Source: Ornithinimicrobium sp. CNJ-824
Lineage (GTDB): Bacteria; Actinomycetota; Actinomycetes; Actinomycetales; Dermatophilaceae
DNA: 64,000 bases
Assembly: GCF_001942405.1 (NCBI RefSeq)
Contig: NZ_MKKA01000011.1
Span: 310,001-374,000, forward strand
Reading direction: 5' to 3'
The number at the start of each line of letters is the position of its first letter. Positions within the stretch are counted from its first letter, which is position 1. Shown one piece after another: positions 18,123-27,251 of this stretch. The notes under the pieces were generated by a model, which worked only from the letters and a program-made list of their open reading frames with translations, ran no database searches and was not told where the DNA came from. The translations under genes were made by a program, and so were the position numbers.

Positions 18123-20642
18123 CCGTCACCGACGACCGCACCGCCGAGCAGGACGCCCCCCAGGGGGAGGTCGGCCGGGACCGCCGCCGCAAGGAGGACC
18201 AGCGCCTCATCACCGGCCGGACCAGGTGGACCGACAACATGCAGCTGCAGGGGATGCTCCACCTGTCCATGGTGCGCAGCCCCTACGCCCACGCCCGGAT
18301 CACCGGCATCGCCGCCGGCGCCGCCGAGTCCTCGCCCAACGTCGTCGCCGTGATCACCGGCGAGGACGTCAAGGAGATCCAGGGCTCCCTGCCCACCGCT
18401 TGGCCGATCACCCCCGACCAGAAGGCGCCGCCGCACCCGGCGATCGCCGTCGACCGCGTCGCCTTCGCGGGTGAGATCGTGGCGGTCGTCGTGGCCCGCA
18501 CCGCGGCCGCCGCCCGGGACGCCGCCGAGCTCGTCGACGTGGACTACGAGGAGCTGCCCGCCGCCCTCGACCTGCGGCAGTCCGCCGGCGACGACGTCCT
18601 GGCCCACCCCGACCTGGGCACCAACCGGTCGGCCACCTGGACCTTCGACTCGGCCGAGGCCGGGACCGGTGAGGACGTGGAGGCCGCCATCCGCGACGCG
18701 AGGTGCTCATCGAGCGGGAGTACCGCCAGCAGCGCCTCATCCCGGCGTTCATGGAACCCCGCTCGGTCGTCGTCGACCCCACCGGCGAGCAGTTCGTCAT
18801 GTGGTCCGCCACCCAGGTGCCGCACATCCTGCGCCTCATGCTCGCCCTCACCCTCGGCGTGCCGGAGTCCAAGGTCCGGGTCATCGCGCCCGACGTCGGC
18901 GGCGGGTTCGGCGGCAAGCTGCAGGTCACGCCCGAGGAGATCATCACCTTCCTCGCGGCCCGCCGCACCGGCCGCCCGTGCAAGTGGACCGAGACCCGCA
19001 GCGAGTCGCTGCTGTCCGGCCACCACGCCGCGACCAGTGGCAGAAGCTCACCCTCGCGGCCCGCAGGGACGGCACGGTCACCGGCCTCAAGGTCGAGCTG
19101 CTCGCCGACATGGGCGCCTACCTGGGCCTGGTCACGCCCGGCGTGCCCATCCTCGGCGCGTTCATGTACAACGCCATCTACAAGTTCCCCGCCTACCACT
19201 TCACCTGCACCAACGTCTTCACCAACAAGACGTGGACCGACGCCTACCGGGGTGCCGGCCGCCCCGAGGCGACCTTCGCGATCGAGCGGCTCATGGACGA
19301 GCTGGCCGCCGAGCTGGGACGCGACCCGCTCGAGGTGCGCGAGCAGAACTGGATCACCCACGAGGAGTTCCCGTTCACCTCCGTCTGCGGGCTGGAGTAC
19401 GACTCCGGCAACTACGAGGCCGCCACCGCCCGGGCCAAGGAGCTCTTCGGGTATGACGAGCTGCGGGCCGAGCAGGCCCGTCGCCGGGAGAGCGGCGACC
19501 GGGTCCAGCTGGGCATCGGCGTGTCCACCTTCACCGAGATGTGCGGCCTGGCACCCTCCCGGGTCCTGGGCTCCCTCGACTACGGCGCCGGGGGCTGGGA
19601 GAGCGCCTCGGTGCGGATGCTGCCCAGCGGCAAGGTCGAGGTCGTCACCGGAGCCTCGGCCCACGGCCAGGGGCACGAGACCGCCTGGAGCCAGATCGTG
19701 GCCGACCAGCTCGGCGTGCCGTTCGAGGACGTCGAGGTCCTGCACGGGGACACCCAGGTCAGCCCCCGCGGGCTGGACACCTACGGGTCGCGCTCGCTGG
19801 TCGTCGGCGGCCAGGCCGTCGTCCAGGCGGCCCAGCGGGTGGTCGAGAAGGCCAAGCCCCTCGCGGCGCACCTGCTGGAGGCCAACGTCGACGACCTGGA
19901 GTTCTCCTCCGGCAGGTTCCGGGTCCGCGGGGCCGGCGACGACCAGGAGGGCATCGGCCTGACCGACCTCGCCCTCAAGGTGTTCACCGCCCACGACCTG
20001 CCCGACGGCATGGAGCCCACCCTCGACGCCGACGCCACCTTCGACCCGGAGAACTTCTCCTTCCCGCACGGCACCCACCTGTGCGCCATGGAGGTCGACA
20101 CCGAGACCGGGCAGAGCCGGATGCGTTCCTACGTCTCGGTCGACGACGTCGGCAACGTGGTCAACCCGCTCATCGTCGACGGGCAGATCCACGGCGGCCT
20201 CGTCCAGGGCATCGCCCAGGCGCTGTGGGAGGAGGCCGTCTACGACGACCAGGGCACGCTGGTGTCCGGCTCGTTCGTCGACTACACCCTGCCCACCTCG
20301 GCCGACACGATCAGCTTCGTCACCGACCGGACCGTCTCCCCGGCCACGACCAACGACCTCGGCGCCAAGGGGGTGGGCGAGGCGGGAGCCATCGCCTCCA
20401 CCCCGGCCGTCGTCAACGCCGTCGTCGACGCCGTCCGGCCGATGGGCATCCACGACATCCAGATGCCCTGCACCCCCGAACGGGTCTGGCGGGCGATCGA
20501 GGACAGCCGGCAGGGCGGGAGCACGCCCACCGAGGACAGCGCCCAGCCGCACTTCACGCAGGACGCACCCAACCAGGACGACCCCGGGCCGGACGGACCT
20601 GCCGGCGGCACCGCATACCCCCAGGAAGGTGGTCGGGCATGA
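18119..20642 (+). CDS. coxL: Molybdenum hydroxylase large subunit, form II CoxL-like (two frameshifts in this sequence)
   Basis: The catalytic molybdopterin subunit, about 841 residues once restored. The active-site loop reads AYRGAGR near residue 375, the signature of form II CoxL-like proteins; form I CO dehydrogenases have AYXCSFR with the copper-binding Cys. [10 protein letters not shown] near 260 and [11 protein letters not shown] with the catalytic Glu near 752 are present. Breaks near 18700 (expected [12 protein letters not shown]) and 19033 (expected HHARDQWQKL) fit one lost base each. A hydrophilic C-terminal tail of about 40 residues follows. The substrate of form II enzymes is largely unknown. 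Confidence 0.93.
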
Positions 20643-21493
20643 TCCCCGCACCGTTCGACTACGCCGCCCCCGCCACCGTCGAGGAGGCCCTGGCCCTGCT
20701 CGCCGAGCACGGCGACGAGGCCAAGGTGCTGGCCGGAGGGCAGTCCCTGCTGCCCGTCCTGCGGATGCGGCTGAACGCCCCCGGGATGGTCGTGGACATC
20801 TCCCGGATCGAGGGGCTCAAGGGCATCACCGACGAGCGTGACAGCATCAGGATCGGCGCCGGCGCGACCTACCAGGACGTGCTCGACTCCGACCTCGTCA
20901 CCGAGCACCTCGGCCTCCTCCGCTCGGCCGTCAAGGAGATCGCCGACCCCCAGATCCGCCACCGCGGCACGGTCTGCGGCGCCCTGGTGCACGCCGACCC
21001 GGCCGGCGACGTCGGCGCCCCCGTGCTGGCCCTCGAGGGACGGATGGTCGTCCAGGGCCCGGACGGGGAGCGGGAGGTGCCCGCGTCGGAGTTCTTCGTG
21101 GACCTGTTCGAGACAGCCGTGGGGGAGGGCGAGCTGCTCACCGCGGTCGTCCTGCCCAAGCACACCGGCTGGGGCAGCCACTACGAGAAGTTCGTCCGGG
21201 TCTCCCACCAGTGGGCCATCATCGGGGTCGCCGCGACCGTCCGGGCCGAGGGCGGGACCATCGCCGAGGCGCGGGTCGGCCTGACCAACATGGGCGCCAC
21301 CCCGCTGCGGGCCAGCGAGGTCGAGCAGGCCCTCGTGGGGCTGCCGGCGACCGAGGAGGCGGTGGCCCAGGTCTGCGCCCGGGCGGGGGAGGGCACCGAC
21401 CCGCCCTCGGACCTCAACGGGCAGGCCGACTACCGGCGGCACCTCGCCGGGGTGCTGACCCGGCGGGCGGTCCTGACGGCGGCGGGGGCCTGA
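20639..21493 (+). CDS. coxM: Molybdenum hydroxylase FAD-binding medium subunit (CoxM-like)
   Basis: The FAD subunit, 284 residues, passing electrons from the iron-sulfur clusters to an acceptor. FAD-binding motifs AGGQSLLPVLRMRL (near residue 32) and HRGTVCGALVHADPAGD (near 108) match the family, although the second has Cys-Gly where most members have Gly-Gly. The ATG overlaps the coxL stop (ATGA), so subunits are translated in a coupled way. Reading frame intact. Confidence 0.93.
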   Translation: MIPAPFDYAAPATVEEALALLAEHGDEAKVLAGGQSLLPVLRMRLNAPGMVVDISRIEGLKGITDERDSIRIGAGATYQDVLDSDLVTEHLGLLRSAVKEIADPQIRHRGTVCGALVHADPAGDVGAPVLALEGRMVVQGPDGEREVPASEFFVDLFETAVGEGELLTAVVLPKHTGWGSHYEKFVRVSHQWAIIGVAATVRAEGGTIAEARVGLTNMGATPLRASEVEQALVGLPATEEAVAQVCARAGEGTDPPSDLNGQADYRRHLAGVLTRRAVLTAAGA

Positions 21494-21496
21494 CCC

Positions 21497-21955
21497 GTGG
21501 CGATGGAGCTGGAGCACTCGTTCACCGTCCCGGCACCGCCGGAGCGCACCTGGGCCCTGATGACCGACCTGCAGACCGTGGGTGGTTGCTTCCCCGGAGC
21601 CACGGTGACGGAGGCCGACGAGGAGACCTTCGCGGGCAACGTCAAGGTCAAGCTGGGGCCGATCGCCGTCACCTACCAGGGCACCGGCCGGTTCCTCGAG
21701 CGCGACGACGAGGCCCATCGAGCGGTCGTCGAGGGCACCGGGAAGGGCATGCGCGGCCTGGGCAACGCCTCGGCCACCGTGACGATGCAGCTGGCCCCGG
21801 ACGGCGGGGGCACCCGGGTCGACGTAGGCACCGAGCTGCACATCACCGGCAAGCCCGCGCAGTTCGGCCGCGGGGTGATGCAGTCGGTGTCGGACAAGCT
21901 GCTGGGCCAGTTCGTGGCCTGCGTGGAGTCCAAGCTGGGTGACGACGCTGGTTAG
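21497..21955 (+). CDS. coxG: CoxG-like SRPBCC family protein
   Basis: A 152-residue START/SRPBCC protein related to CO dehydrogenase subunit G, which in other bacteria anchors the enzyme to the membrane. ELEHSFTVPAPPERTWALM and FPGATVTEADEETFAGNVKV are typical. GTG at 21497 or ATG at 21503 could be the start. It lies 3 bases after coxM and closes the cox cluster. Its TAG stop is also the first half of the -10 of the next gene. Confidence 0.9.
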   Translation: MAMELEHSFTVPAPPERTWALMTDLQTVGGCFPGATVTEADEETFAGNVKVKLGPIAVTYQGTGRFLERDDEAHRAVVEGTGKGMRGLGNASATVTMQLAPDGGGTRVDVGTELHITGKPAQFGRGVMQSVSDKLLGQFVACVESKLGDDAG

Positions 21956-21958
21956 GGT
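21953..21958 (+). promoter_or_regulatory. -10 element for the M20 gene, formed by the coxG stop codon (leaderless)
   Basis: TAGGGT, whose TAG is the coxG stop; 6 bases separate it from the ATG at 21965. No Shine-Dalgarno precedes that ATG. Confidence 0.55.
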
Positions 21959-21964
21959 GGCGGT

Positions 21965-23308
21965 ATGACGAGCACCCCGGAGACCTTTTCGTCCACCGCC
22001 GTCGAGGACGAGGCGGTGCGGATCTGCCGAGAGCTGATCCGGATCGACACGAGCAACTACGGCGACGGCAGCGGTCCTGGGGAACGGGCGGCGGCGGAGT
22101 ATGTCGTGGGCCTGCTCGAGGAGGTCGGGCTCGAGCCGCAGCTGGTCGAGTCCGACCCCGGCCGGGCCAGCGTGGTGGTGCGCACCGAGGGCCGCGACAG
22201 CAGCCGCGGCGGCCTGGTCCTGCACGGGCACCTGGACGTCGTGCCGGCCGAGGCCAAGGACTGGTCGGTCGACCCGTTCGAGGCGGTCGAGCAGGACGGG
22301 ATGATCTGGGGCCGTGGGGCCGTGGACATGAAGGACATGGACGCGATGCTGCTGGCCACCCTGCGCCAGCTGGCCCGCACGGGGGAGAAGCCGCCGCGCG
22401 ACATCGTCTGGGCCTTCTTCGCCGACGAGGAGCACGGTGGGGAGAAGGGCGCGGGGCATGTCGTGCAGCAGCACCCCGAGTGGTTCGAGGGCTGCACGGA
22501 GGCCATCAGCGAGGTCGGCGGCTTCTCGGTGACGCTGCCGGACGCCGCGACCGGCGCCCCGACCCGGGCCTACCTGCTCCAGACCGCGGAGAAGGGGATC
22601 GCCTGGTTGCGCCTGCACGCCCACGGCAGGGCCGGGCACGGGTCGGTGCCCAGCGACGAGAACGCCATCGTCCGGCTGGCCGAGGCCATCGCCCGGATCG
22701 ACGCCCACCCCTGGCCCCGCACCTTCATCGCCTCGGTGCGCGAGCTCTTCGACGGGGTGGCCGACATCGTCGGGGGCACCTGGTCGGAGGAGAGCGTCGA
22801 GGACGTGCTCCAGCGACTCGGCGGCGCCCGCCGGTTCGTCGAGGGCACGCTGCGGGACACCGCCAACTTCTCGATGCTCTCCTCCGGCTACAAGCACAAC
22901 GTCATCCCGCAGACGGCCTCCGCCTCGCTCGACTGCCGGTTCCTCCCCGGTCACGAGGAGGAGCTGATGGCGACCATCGCCGAGCTGGCCGGCGAGCACG
23001 TCGAGATCGAGGTCGTGGTCAAGGACGTGGCCCTGGAGTCCCCCTCCTCGGGGGAGCTCGTGGAGTCGATGAAGCGGGCGCTGCTCAAGGAGGACCCCGG
23101 CGCCCACGTGCTGCCCTACTGCCTCTCCGGCGGCACCGACAACAAGCACCTGTCGCGGCTGGGCATCACCGGCTACGGGTTCGCGCCGCTGCGGCTGCCC
23201 GAGGAGCTCGACTTCGTCGGCATGTTCCACGGGGTGGACGAGCGGGTGCCCACCGACTCCATCCGCTTCGGGACGCGCGTGCTGGGCCAGCTGGTCGCCG
23301 ACTGCTGA
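21965..23308 (+). CDS. M20 family zinc metallohydrolase (peptidase/deacylase)
   Basis: A 447-residue M20/M25/M40 hydrolase, likely cytoplasmic. Metal ligands appear in HGHLDVVPA near residue 85, GRGAVDMKDMDA near 121, ADEEHGGEKGAG near 154 and SGGTDNKHL near 393. The dimerisation domain sits between about 205 and 320. Its own leaderless-type promoter suggests independent expression from the cox cluster. M20 enzymes next to DUF5703 genes recur in actinobacteria as I remember them. Substrate (dipeptide, acyl-amino acid or other) unknown. Confidence 0.92.
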   Translation: MTSTPETFSSTAVEDEAVRICRELIRIDTSNYGDGSGPGERAAAEYVVGLLEEVGLEPQLVESDPGRASVVVRTEGRDSSRGGLVLHGHLDVVPAEAKDWSVDPFEAVEQDGMIWGRGAVDMKDMDAMLLATLRQLARTGEKPPRDIVWAFFADEEHGGEKGAGHVVQQHPEWFEGCTEAISEVGGFSVTLPDAATGAPTRAYLLQTAEKGIAWLRLHAHGRAGHGSVPSDENAIVRLAEAIARIDAHPWPRTFIASVRELFDGVADIVGGTWSEESVEDVLQRLGGARRFVEGTLRDTANFSMLSSGYKHNVIPQTASASLDCRFLPGHEEELMATIAELAGEHVEIEVVVKDVALESPSSGELVESMKRALLKEDPGAHVLPYCLSGGTDNKHLSRLGITGYGFAPLRLPEELDFVGMFHGVDERVPTDSIRFGTRVLGQLVADC

Positions 23309-23317
23309 GAGCCCCGG

Positions 23318-23330
23318 GGGCCGCCGGCCC
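23318..23330. terminator. Short GC hairpin between convergent M20 and DUF5703 genes
   Basis: GGGCCG and CGGCCC with a one-base centre, immediately after the M20 stop. No U-tract; the termination role is inferred from position only. Confidence 0.25.
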
Positions 23331-23516
23331 TCAGGCGGTGCGCCGCACCCGGATGATCCTGCGACGCAGGACGACCTTGCGCACCCCGCCCCAGAACACC
23401 CGCACCCGCACCAGCTCCCAGTGCCCGTACTCGGCGTGCTCGGCCAGCGTCTGCCGGACCGCCGAGCGGGAGCTGTCCCGGTAGAACGTCAGCTCACGGA
23501 ACTCGTACTCGACCAT
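23331..23516 (-). CDS. DUF5703 family small protein
   Basis: A 61-residue basic protein starting MVEYEFRELTFYRDSSRSAV and ending in RRRIIRVRRTA. This matches the actinobacterial DUF5703 pattern (E-Y-E-F-R at the start, A-E-Y-G-x-W-E-L in the middle and an Arg-rich end). An in-frame ATG at 23531 is an alternative start. It converges with the M20 gene. Function unknown; the basic tail could touch nucleic acid or membrane, but that is guesswork. Confidence 0.75.
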   Translation of the reverse strand: MVEYEFRELTFYRDSSRSAVRQTLAEHAEYGHWELVRVRVFWGGVRKVVLRRRIIRVRRTA

Positions 23517-23585
23517 GGTGAGCGACAGCATAGGCACGGCGGACCGCGTCCGCGCCGCACCCTGCCGTGCCTGCGGGTTTCGCGC

Positions 23586-23591
23586 TACGGT
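23586..23591 (+). promoter_or_regulatory. -10 element for the acidic-protein gene (leaderless)
   Basis: TACGGT, 6 bases before the ATG at 23598. Confidence 0.4.
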
Positions 23592-23597
23592 CGTCCC

Positions 23598-23963
23598 ATG
23601 ACCCTCGACCCGCGCGCCGCCCTCTCGTCCTTCGTCGCCGCCCTCGAGACCCACCTGGAGACCGCCGCGGTGAGCCGGGGGGAGGACGACCCCACGGTCG
23701 TCGAGGCCTACGAACGGGTGGCCGAGGCGTTCGCCGCCTACGACGACGCGCTGATGGACGCCTACGGGGAGGTCACCCCGCTGGAGGTCTACGACGAGGA
23801 GCTCGTCGACGACGAGGACGACGACGAGGACGACGACGACGACGACGCCAACGACGACGACGATGACGTCGACCTCGACGACGACGACGAGGAGGACGAC
23901 GGCGAGCCCTACCTGGGCCTGGACGACGAGGAGTACGACGTCGACCCCACGCCGCGGGGCTGA
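23598..23963 (+). CDS. Acidic small protein with long Asp/Glu tract
   Basis: A 121-residue protein. The first 65 residues look folded and helical (ALSSFVAALETHLETAAV, VEAYERVAEAFAAYDDALMD). Residues about 74-105 are almost only Asp and Glu, encoded by GAC repeats. Comparable small proteins at this place in actinobacteria are sometimes labelled primosomal protein, without evidence I know of. The GAC tract is prone to length change, so the exact size may vary between strains. The LLM gene follows after 3 bases, so they are cotranscribed. Confidence 0.7.
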   Translation: MTLDPRAALSSFVAALETHLETAAVSRGEDDPTVVEAYERVAEAFAAYDDALMDAYGEVTPLEVYDEELVDDEDDDEDDDDDDANDDDDDVDLDDDDEEDDGEPYLGLDDEEYDVDPTPRG

Positions 23964-23966
23964 GCG

Positions 23967-25019
23967 GTGCGGCTGGGCCTGAGCTGCGGATTCTGGGGGC
24001 AGGGCCGCGACGAGGAGAACCTCGCCCTCGTCGAGCGGGCCGACGAGCTGGGGGTCGACGTCTTCTGGGCGGCGGAGGCCTACGGCCCTGACGTCGTCAG
24101 CGTCCTGGCCTGGGTCGGGGCCCGGACCCGGCGGATCGGGCTGGGCGCGGGGGTGATGCAGATCCCGGCCCGCACCCCGGCCGCGACGGCGATGACCGCC
24201 GCGAGCCTGGACAGCCTCTCCGGTGGACGGTTCCGGCTCGGGCTGGGCGTCAGCGGCCCCCAGGTCTCCGAGGGCTGGCACGGCGTGCGTTTCGACGCCC
24301 CGCTGGCGCGGACCAGGGAGTATGCCGACATCGTGCGGCTCGCGCTGTCGCGCCGCCCCGTCAGCTCCCAGGGTCGGCACTTCGAGCTGCCGCTGCCGGA
24401 CGGACCCGGCAAGCCGCTGCGGCTGGCGCACACGCACCGGCGGGAGATCCCGCTCTACCTGGCCGCGGTGGGCCCCCGCAACATGGAGCTGGCCGGGGAG
24501 ATCGCCGACGGCTGGCTGGGGGTGTTCGTCTCGCCCGACCACTTCGTCGAGCAGCGCGCCTCCCTCGAGGCCGGGTTCTCCCGACGGCCGGGCGGCGGCC
24601 CACCGGAAAGCTTCGACACGAGCGCGACCGTGGCCCTGGCCACCGGGGACGACCTCGAGGAGTGCGTGCGCACCGTCAGCCCCTACCCGGCGCTCTACGT
24701 CGGCGGCATGGGCAGCCGCCGGCAGAACTTCTACCACCAGCTGGCCTGCCGGATGGGCTACGAGAAGGAGGCCGACCGGGTGCAGGAGCTCTACCTCGAC
24801 CGTCGCTGGGGCGAGGCGGCCGCGGCGCTGCCCCCGCAGTTCGTCGACGACACCTCCCTCCTCGGCGACGTGGACCGGATCACCGAGCGCATGCGGCGCT
24901 ACGCCGACGCCGGCATCACCACGCTCACCGTGGCCCCCTGGGGCAAGGACGCCACGGCCCGCCGCGAGGCCCTGGAGGTCGCCGTCGAGGCCCACGCACG
25001 GCTCGGACGGGCGGGCTGA
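23967..25019 (+). CDS. LLM-class flavin/F420-dependent oxidoreductase
   Basis: A 350-residue luciferase-like monooxygenase-superfamily protein. MRLGLSCGFWGQG, FWAAEAYGPDVVSVLAWVGA, GAGVMQIPARTPAATAMTA and SGGRFRLGLGVSGPQVSEGW form the TIM-barrel pattern of F420-dependent Mer-type reductases. GTG start 3 bases after the acidic-protein gene, and one base before the next gene. The preceding gene order is conserved with mshC in actinobacteria. Cofactor F420 rather than FMN is inferred from the subfamily look; substrate unknown. Confidence 0.88.
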   Translation: MRLGLSCGFWGQGRDEENLALVERADELGVDVFWAAEAYGPDVVSVLAWVGARTRRIGLGAGVMQIPARTPAATAMTAASLDSLSGGRFRLGLGVSGPQVSEGWHGVRFDAPLARTREYADIVRLALSRRPVSSQGRHFELPLPDGPGKPLRLAHTHRREIPLYLAAVGPRNMELAGEIADGWLGVFVSPDHFVEQRASLEAGFSRRPGGGPPESFDTSATVALATGDDLEECVRTVSPYPALYVGGMGSRRQNFYHQLACRMGYEKEADRVQELYLDRRWGEAAAALPPQFVDDTSLLGDVDRITERMRRYADAGITTLTVAPWGKDATARREALEVAVEAHARLGRAG

Positions 25020-25020
25020 G

Positions 25021-25749
25021 GTGGCGGTCTGCCTGCTCGTCCGCCACGGCCGGACGGAGGCCAACGCCTCCGGCGTGCTCGCCGGCTGGACCCCCGGCCT
25101 GGCGCTGGACGCGACCGGACGGGAGCAGGCCGCCGCCGTGGCCGCCCGGTTGCGCACCACCGGGGTGGTCGCCGTCGTCGCCAGCCCGCTGCACCGGTGC
25201 CAGGAGACCGCCGAGGTGCTCGTGGACGGCATACCCGCGGATGCCCGCCCCCCGGTCCACACCGACGAGCGGCTCGCGGAGGCCAGGTACGGCGCCTGGA
25301 CGGGGCGCCGGCTCGAGGACCTCGCCCGGGAGGACCTGTGGCGGCAGGTGCAGGACCGGCCGTCCACGGTGACCTTCCCCCCGCACCCGGAGCACGAGCA
25401 CGAGTCGATGGCCGCGATGCAGGAGCGGGCGGTCGCCGCGGTCCAGGAGTGGGACGCGCGGCTCGAGGCCGAGCACGGGGCGGGCGCGGTCTGGGTGGCG
25501 GTCAGCCACGGCGACGTCATCAAGGCGGTGCTGGCGCACGCCCTGGCCACGCCGCTGGACGAGTTCCAGCGGATCGTCGTCGACCCGGCCTCGGTGAGCA
25601 TCGTCCACCGCACGCCCCGCCGCCCGTTCGTGCTGCGCACCAACGACGCCGGGACCGGTCCGGTCGACCTGTCGGCGCTCCGGGCGGCCCTGGAGTCGCA
25701 GGGGGCCTCCGGCGACGCCGCGGTCGGTGGGGGAGCGGGGGCGACGTAG
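25021..25749 (+). CDS. MSMEG_4193-type histidine phosphatase
   Basis: A phosphoglycerate-mutase-like histidine phosphatase, 242 residues. The phosphoacceptor motif LLVRHGRTEAN is at residues 5-15; the second catalytic His is in AVSHGDVIKAV. GTG start one base after the LLM stop. The TAG stop doubles as the -10 of the DUF3090 gene. It belongs to the conserved run with DUF3090, SCO1664-type and mshC; a link with mycothiol metabolism has been suggested by neighbourhood only. Confidence 0.9.
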   Translation: MAVCLLVRHGRTEANASGVLAGWTPGLALDATGREQAAAVAARLRTTGVVAVVASPLHRCQETAEVLVDGIPADARPPVHTDERLAEARYGAWTGRRLEDLAREDLWRQVQDRPSTVTFPPHPEHEHESMAAMQERAVAAVQEWDARLEAEHGAGAVWVAVSHGDVIKAVLAHALATPLDEFQRIVVDPASVSIVHRTPRRPFVLRTNDAGTGPVDLSALRAALESQGASGDAAVGGGAGAT

Positions 25750-25752
25750 GGT
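25747..25752 (+). promoter_or_regulatory. -10 element for the DUF3090 gene, formed by the upstream stop codon (leaderless)
   Basis: TAGGGT, with TAG being the stop of the histidine phosphatase gene; 7 bases to the ATG at 25760. Confidence 0.55.
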
Positions 25753-25759
25753 TGTGACC

Positions 25760-26311
25760 ATGCCCGAACACGTCTACGACCCGCCCGAGCGGTTCGTCGC
25801 CGGCAGCGTCGGCCCCCCGGGGCAGCGGACGTTCTTCCTCCAGGCCGGGGACGGGGACCGGCGGACCACGGTGTCCCTGGAGAAGGAGCAGGTCCGCCTC
25901 CTGGGCGTCTCCCTGGGCGAGCTGCTGGACGAGGTGTCCCCCGAGGAGGGGTCGGAGGACGCGGCGGCCCCGTTCGTCGACAACGCCCCGCTGGACGGGC
26001 CCTTCGACGACGACTTCCGCGTGCAGCGTCTGTCGGTCGCCTGGGACGCCGGCCGGGAGCGCGTCGTGCTGGAGGCGTTCGACCGCCCCGAGGCCGAGGA
26101 CCTCCTCGAGCTGGACCCCACGGAGGACTACCCGTGGACCGGTCGGGTCCCCCAGTCGCTGACCGTCGTCCTGGGTCCCGCCCGGGCCAGGGCGTTCGCG
26201 CTGCGCTGCACCGCGTCCCTGGAGGGCGGCCGACCGTCGTGCCCGTTCTGCGGGCAGCCGCTGGACCCCGGCGGGCACGTCTGCCCGCGGGCCAACGGCT
26301 ACAAGCGCTGA
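25760..26311 (+). CDS. DUF3090 family protein with zinc ribbon
   Basis: A 183-residue DUF3090 protein: VYDPPERFVAGSVGPPGQRTF and FFLQAGDGDRRTTVSLEKEQ at the start. The C-terminus has CPFCGQPLDPGGHVCPR, a zinc-ribbon-like Cys4/His set, and ends NGYKR. Conserved with the neighbouring histidine phosphatase and SCO1664-type gene, so a shared process is likely. No biochemical function is established to my knowledge. Confidence 0.9.
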   Translation: MPEHVYDPPERFVAGSVGPPGQRTFFLQAGDGDRRTTVSLEKEQVRLLGVSLGELLDEVSPEEGSEDAAAPFVDNAPLDGPFDDDFRVQRLSVAWDAGRERVVLEAFDRPEAEDLLELDPTEDYPWTGRVPQSLTVVLGPARARAFALRCTASLEGGRPSCPFCGQPLDPGGHVCPRANGYKR

Positions 26312-26327
26312 AGGCCGGACCGTCCGG

Positions 26328-27200
26328 ATGACCGCCCAGGTCGGGCCCGGCGGACGGGGCGGCGACGAGCCGGTCCCCGCCCCGCCGGACGACGAGGACG
26401 CGCAGGTCCTGGACCTGCTCTCGCGCAGCAGGATCGAGCTCGTCGGCCGCCTCGTCGAGGCCTCCAACCTCACCCTGCTGGTCGACCTGTGCGACGACGA
26501 CGGCCGCCCCACGGGTCATCAGGCCGTCTACAAGCCGGACCGGGGGGCCCGTCCCCTCGCCGACTTCCCCCCCGGCACGCTCGCACGGCGGGAGGTGGCG
26601 GCATACCTGGTCTCCCGCGCCGGCGGGTGGGACGTCGTGCCGCCCACCCTGCTGCGCGACGGGCCCCTCGGCCCCGGCTCGGTCCAGGCGTGGGTCGAGC
26701 AGGACGCCGGGCGGCGGGCCGACCCCAGCGCAGGGCTCGTCGAGGTGCTGCCCGCCGACGTCGACGACCCCGCGTGGATGCCCGTCGTCCAGGGGGAGGA
26801 CCAGACGGGCCGGCCGGTCGTCGTGGCGCACGCCGACCGGGCCGACCTGCGCGCGGTCGCCGTGCTCGACGTGGTCCTCAACAACGCCGACCGCAAGGCC
26901 GCCCACCTCACCGTGGACGTGCACGGCCGCCTCCGGGGCTTCGACCACGGCCTGACGCTGCACGCCGACGACAAGCTGCGCACCGTGCTGTGGGGATGGG
27001 CCGGCCAGGCGCTCGACGGGACCGACCGGGCCCACCTCGAGCGGCTGGTCGCGGCCCTGGACGAAGGCACCGGTGTGGAGCGGCTCCTCGCCGAGGACGA
27101 GGTGGGGGCCCTGCGGGCACGGGTCGTCGCACTGCTGGCGGCCGGGCACCTGCCCGCGCCGCCGGTCACCCGCTACCCGCTGCCCTGGCCGCTGTGGTGA
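26328..27200 (+). CDS. SCO1664-type protein, phosphatidylinositol-kinase-like fold
   Basis: A 290-residue protein. NLTLLVDL and QAVYKPDRGARPLADFPPG resemble the N-lobe of PI3/4-kinase-like folds, while VLNNADRKAAHLTVDVHGRLRG then GFDHGLTLH resemble the catalytic and metal-binding loops. Actinobacterial homologues are called SCO1664 family. It begins 16 bases after DUF3090. Kinase activity is inferred from motif likeness, not shown. Confidence 0.85.
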   Translation: MTAQVGPGGRGGDEPVPAPPDDEDAQVLDLLSRSRIELVGRLVEASNLTLLVDLCDDDGRPTGHQAVYKPDRGARPLADFPPGTLARREVAAYLVSRAGGWDVVPPTLLRDGPLGPGSVQAWVEQDAGRRADPSAGLVEVLPADVDDPAWMPVVQGEDQTGRPVVVAHADRADLRAVAVLDVVLNNADRKAAHLTVDVHGRLRGFDHGLTLHADDKLRTVLWGWAGQALDGTDRAHLERLVAALDEGTGVERLLAEDEVGALRARVVALLAAGHLPAPPVTRYPLPWPLW

Positions 27201-27237
27201 GACGGGCGCCGTGGTGAGGGCCCGTCCCGCCGACGAC

Positions 27238-27243
27238 TAGGCT
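27238..27243 (+). promoter_or_regulatory. -10 element for mshC (leaderless)
   Basis: TAGGCT, 8 bases before the GTG at 27252; no Shine-Dalgarno is present between. Confidence 0.45.
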
Positions 27244-27251
27244 GGCCCGTC

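Noticed and set aside
15040..19040. Programmed ribosomal frameshifting in the cox genes
   Set aside because: No slippery heptamer with a downstream structure recurs at the breaks, and identical one-base losses hit unrelated genes across the window.
18119..20642. A true (form I) aerobic CO dehydrogenase
   Set aside because: The active-site loop is AYRGAGR, without the copper-binding Cys, and the subunit order is S-L-M.
23820..23915. The GAC-rich stretch as a CRISPR or satellite repeat
   Set aside because: It is an in-frame Asp tract inside a plausible gene with no spacers.
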